A stretch of 64,000 bases of DNA from Sphingomonas sp. S-NIH.Pt15_0812 (GTDB taxonomy: Bacteria > Pseudomonadota > Alphaproteobacteria > Sphingomonadales > Sphingomonadaceae), in the NCBI RefSeq assembly GCF_003951315.1, contig NZ_QLJH01000006.1, positions 62,001 to 126,000 of the forward strand, read 5' to 3'. Under the pieces are notes generated by a model. That model made no database searches and was not told the DNA's origin. It saw only the letters and a list, made by a program, of their open reading frames with translations. A program made the translations under genes and the position numbers. Positions 60,836 through 64,000 of the stretch are shown piece after piece; within the stretch, counting starts at the first letter, position 1, and each line of letters opens with the position of its first letter.

Positions 60836-60865
60836 GACAGGGTCGGCCACGAGGCCGGCCCTGTC
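60836..60865 (+). terminator. Hairpin terminator after the TonB receptor gene
   Basis: GACAGGGTCGGCC (60836-60848) and GGCCGGCCCTGTC (60853-60865) pair over 13 bp with one wobble around ACGA, 29 nt after the stop. The following bases TGCTTTC form only a weak T-tract, so efficiency is uncertain. Confidence 0.6.
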
Positions 60866-60936
60866 TGCTTTCGGTCATGGATCGTTCAGCCGCGCCGGCC
60901 TAGTCGCCCGACCCCATCGTCAGCGGACCGACGTTC

Positions 60937-61635
60937 ATGCATTGGATCATGGATCGCGACCAGCGCGTCGACCATTGCCTCTCCGCCCTGCTCGTCCTGC
61001 AATGCCTCACCCTGTTCGTCATGATCCCGCTGGCGCAGCGGGGCGCGCTGGGGCGGACCCTGCTCGACATCTGCCACCTGGCCTTCGCCATATTGTGCGT
61101 GACGGTGCTGACCCGGCACCGGCTGTTGCAGTTGGTGACGCTCGGCTGCCTGGCGCTGCTCACCGCCTGGCCGCTGTTCGGGCATCTGGTCTCCGCGTCG
61201 CTGCAGCTCGACTCGGTCCAGCAGCATGAGGCGATCGCGCTGGTCTCCTTCGTGTTCAACGGCGCGGTGACGGGCGTGGTGGCGCATCACGTCTTCGCCG
61301 CCGGACGGCGCGTCACCATGCACCGCATCCGGGGGGCGGTGCTGCTCTATCTCAACATCGCGGCGCTGTTCGCCATCGCCTATGGCGCGATCGCCATGTA
61401 TGCGCCGGGGGCCTTCACCGGCACCAACCTGCACGGCCATGGCCGCGACGGCCTGTCCGCCGTCTTCACCTATTTCAGCCTGACGACGCTGACCACGACC
61501 GGCTTCGGCGATATCGTGCCGACCGAGCCGCTGACCCGCAGCCTCGCCAATCTGGAGGCGGTGATCGGCCAGCTCTTCCCGGCGACGTTGCTCGCCCGGC
61601 TGGTTGCGCTCCACATGGTGCATGAGGAGCGGTAG
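60937..61635 (+). CDS. Potassium-channel-like membrane protein (two-pore-helix ion channel)
   Basis: A 232-residue membrane protein. Residues ~15-120 hold four hydrophobic segments, and residues ~133-225 are a channel module: helix LLYLNIAALFAIAYGAIAMY, pore loop FTYFSLTTLTTTGFGDIVP with filter TTTGFGD (residues 186-192), then a final helix (AVIGQLFPATLLARLVALH). The filter is close to the canonical TVGYGD (GFGD instead of GYGD). There is no regulatory cytoplasmic domain. It likely conducts K+; no link to neighbours. An ATG at 60949 is an alternative start. Confidence 0.82.
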   Translation: MHWIMDRDQRVDHCLSALLVLQCLTLFVMIPLAQRGALGRTLLDICHLAFAILCVTVLTRHRLLQLVTLGCLALLTAWPLFGHLVSASLQLDSVQQHEAIALVSFVFNGAVTGVVAHHVFAAGRRVTMHRIRGAVLLYLNIAALFAIAYGAIAMYAPGAFTGTNLHGHGRDGLSAVFTYFSLTTLTTTGFGDIVPTEPLTRSLANLEAVIGQLFPATLLARLVALHMVHEER

Positions 61636-61644
61636 GCAGGTCCG

Positions 61645-64000
<2,356 letters not shown>

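Overview
The window looks like a chromosome segment from a sphingomonad (Alphaproteobacteria, Sphingomonadales). This rests on content: very high GC throughout, two large TonB-dependent receptors beside glycan enzymes, PEPxxWA-type PEP-CTERM proteins, HWE-family histidine kinases with small receiver-only regulators, a DUF2497/PopZ-like gene next to tolC and pcm, a ManD close to the studied Novosphingobium enzyme, and a Ku/LigD pair. The species cannot be named from what is visible. No rRNA, CRISPR array, complete IS or prophage was seen.

Layout. 1-1.5 kb: end of a fatty-acyl-AMP ligase, a DUF3140 protein and a MAPEG protein. 1.5-11.2 kb: a carbohydrate locus (GH3, GH31 and GPH sugar symporter on the minus strand; an SGNH esterase, a ROK sugar kinase and a divergent ROK repressor). 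A 192-bp inverted-repeat element sits between the esterase and the kinase and supplies the ends of both genes. 11.3-17.8 kb: envelope and housekeeping genes (glycine-zipper lipoprotein, OsmC, a divergent LD-carboxypeptidase/Mpl-like pair suggesting murein-peptide recycling, glyoxalase I and II, and two tandem secreted Cys-rich paralogues). 17.8-25 kb: a four-gene overlapping operon of AAA ATPase, DHA2 transporter, membrane-fusion protein and outer-membrane factor, then an S9 peptidase. 25.2-28 kb: pcm-tolC-popZ-like operon, then tRNA-Cys.

28.3-34.7 kb: GH84 hexosaminidase, TonB receptor and aldose epimerase, with a shared TAGGACCAAT motif upstream of the first two. 34.8-38.7 kb: Ku and LigD (non-homologous end joining), divergent from a coiled-coil protein. 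38.8-41.4 kb: two PEP-CTERM paralogues flanking a FeeM-type N-acyl amino acid synthase. 41.6-45.2 kb: a tightly overlapping operon of a flavin-fold protein, GT2 glycosyltransferase, acyl-CoA dehydrogenase-like protein, PIG-L deacetylase and NodS-like methyltransferase. This is the best candidate for an undescribed pathway; the gene set resembles Nod-factor assembly logic. 45.4-47 kb: RluE and RlmJ.

47.1-49.4 kb: a lower-GC accessory patch beside tRNA-Thr. It carries a polymorphic-toxin-like nuclease with a probable immunity gene, and the 5' end of a tyrosine recombinase fused to a beheaded receiver gene. 49.4-53.7 kb: two HWE kinases and an atypical receiver protein. 53.8-60.8 kb: an acidic-sugar locus (FadR-type GntR regulator, D-mannonate dehydratase ManD, hexuronate-type MFS transporter, Xanthomonas-type TonB receptor). 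60.9-64 kb: a K+ channel-like protein, a membrane-embedded spermidine-synthase-like protein, and the end of a GNAT acetyltransferase.

All assignments come from reading motifs and family patterns by eye. No alignment or database search was run.
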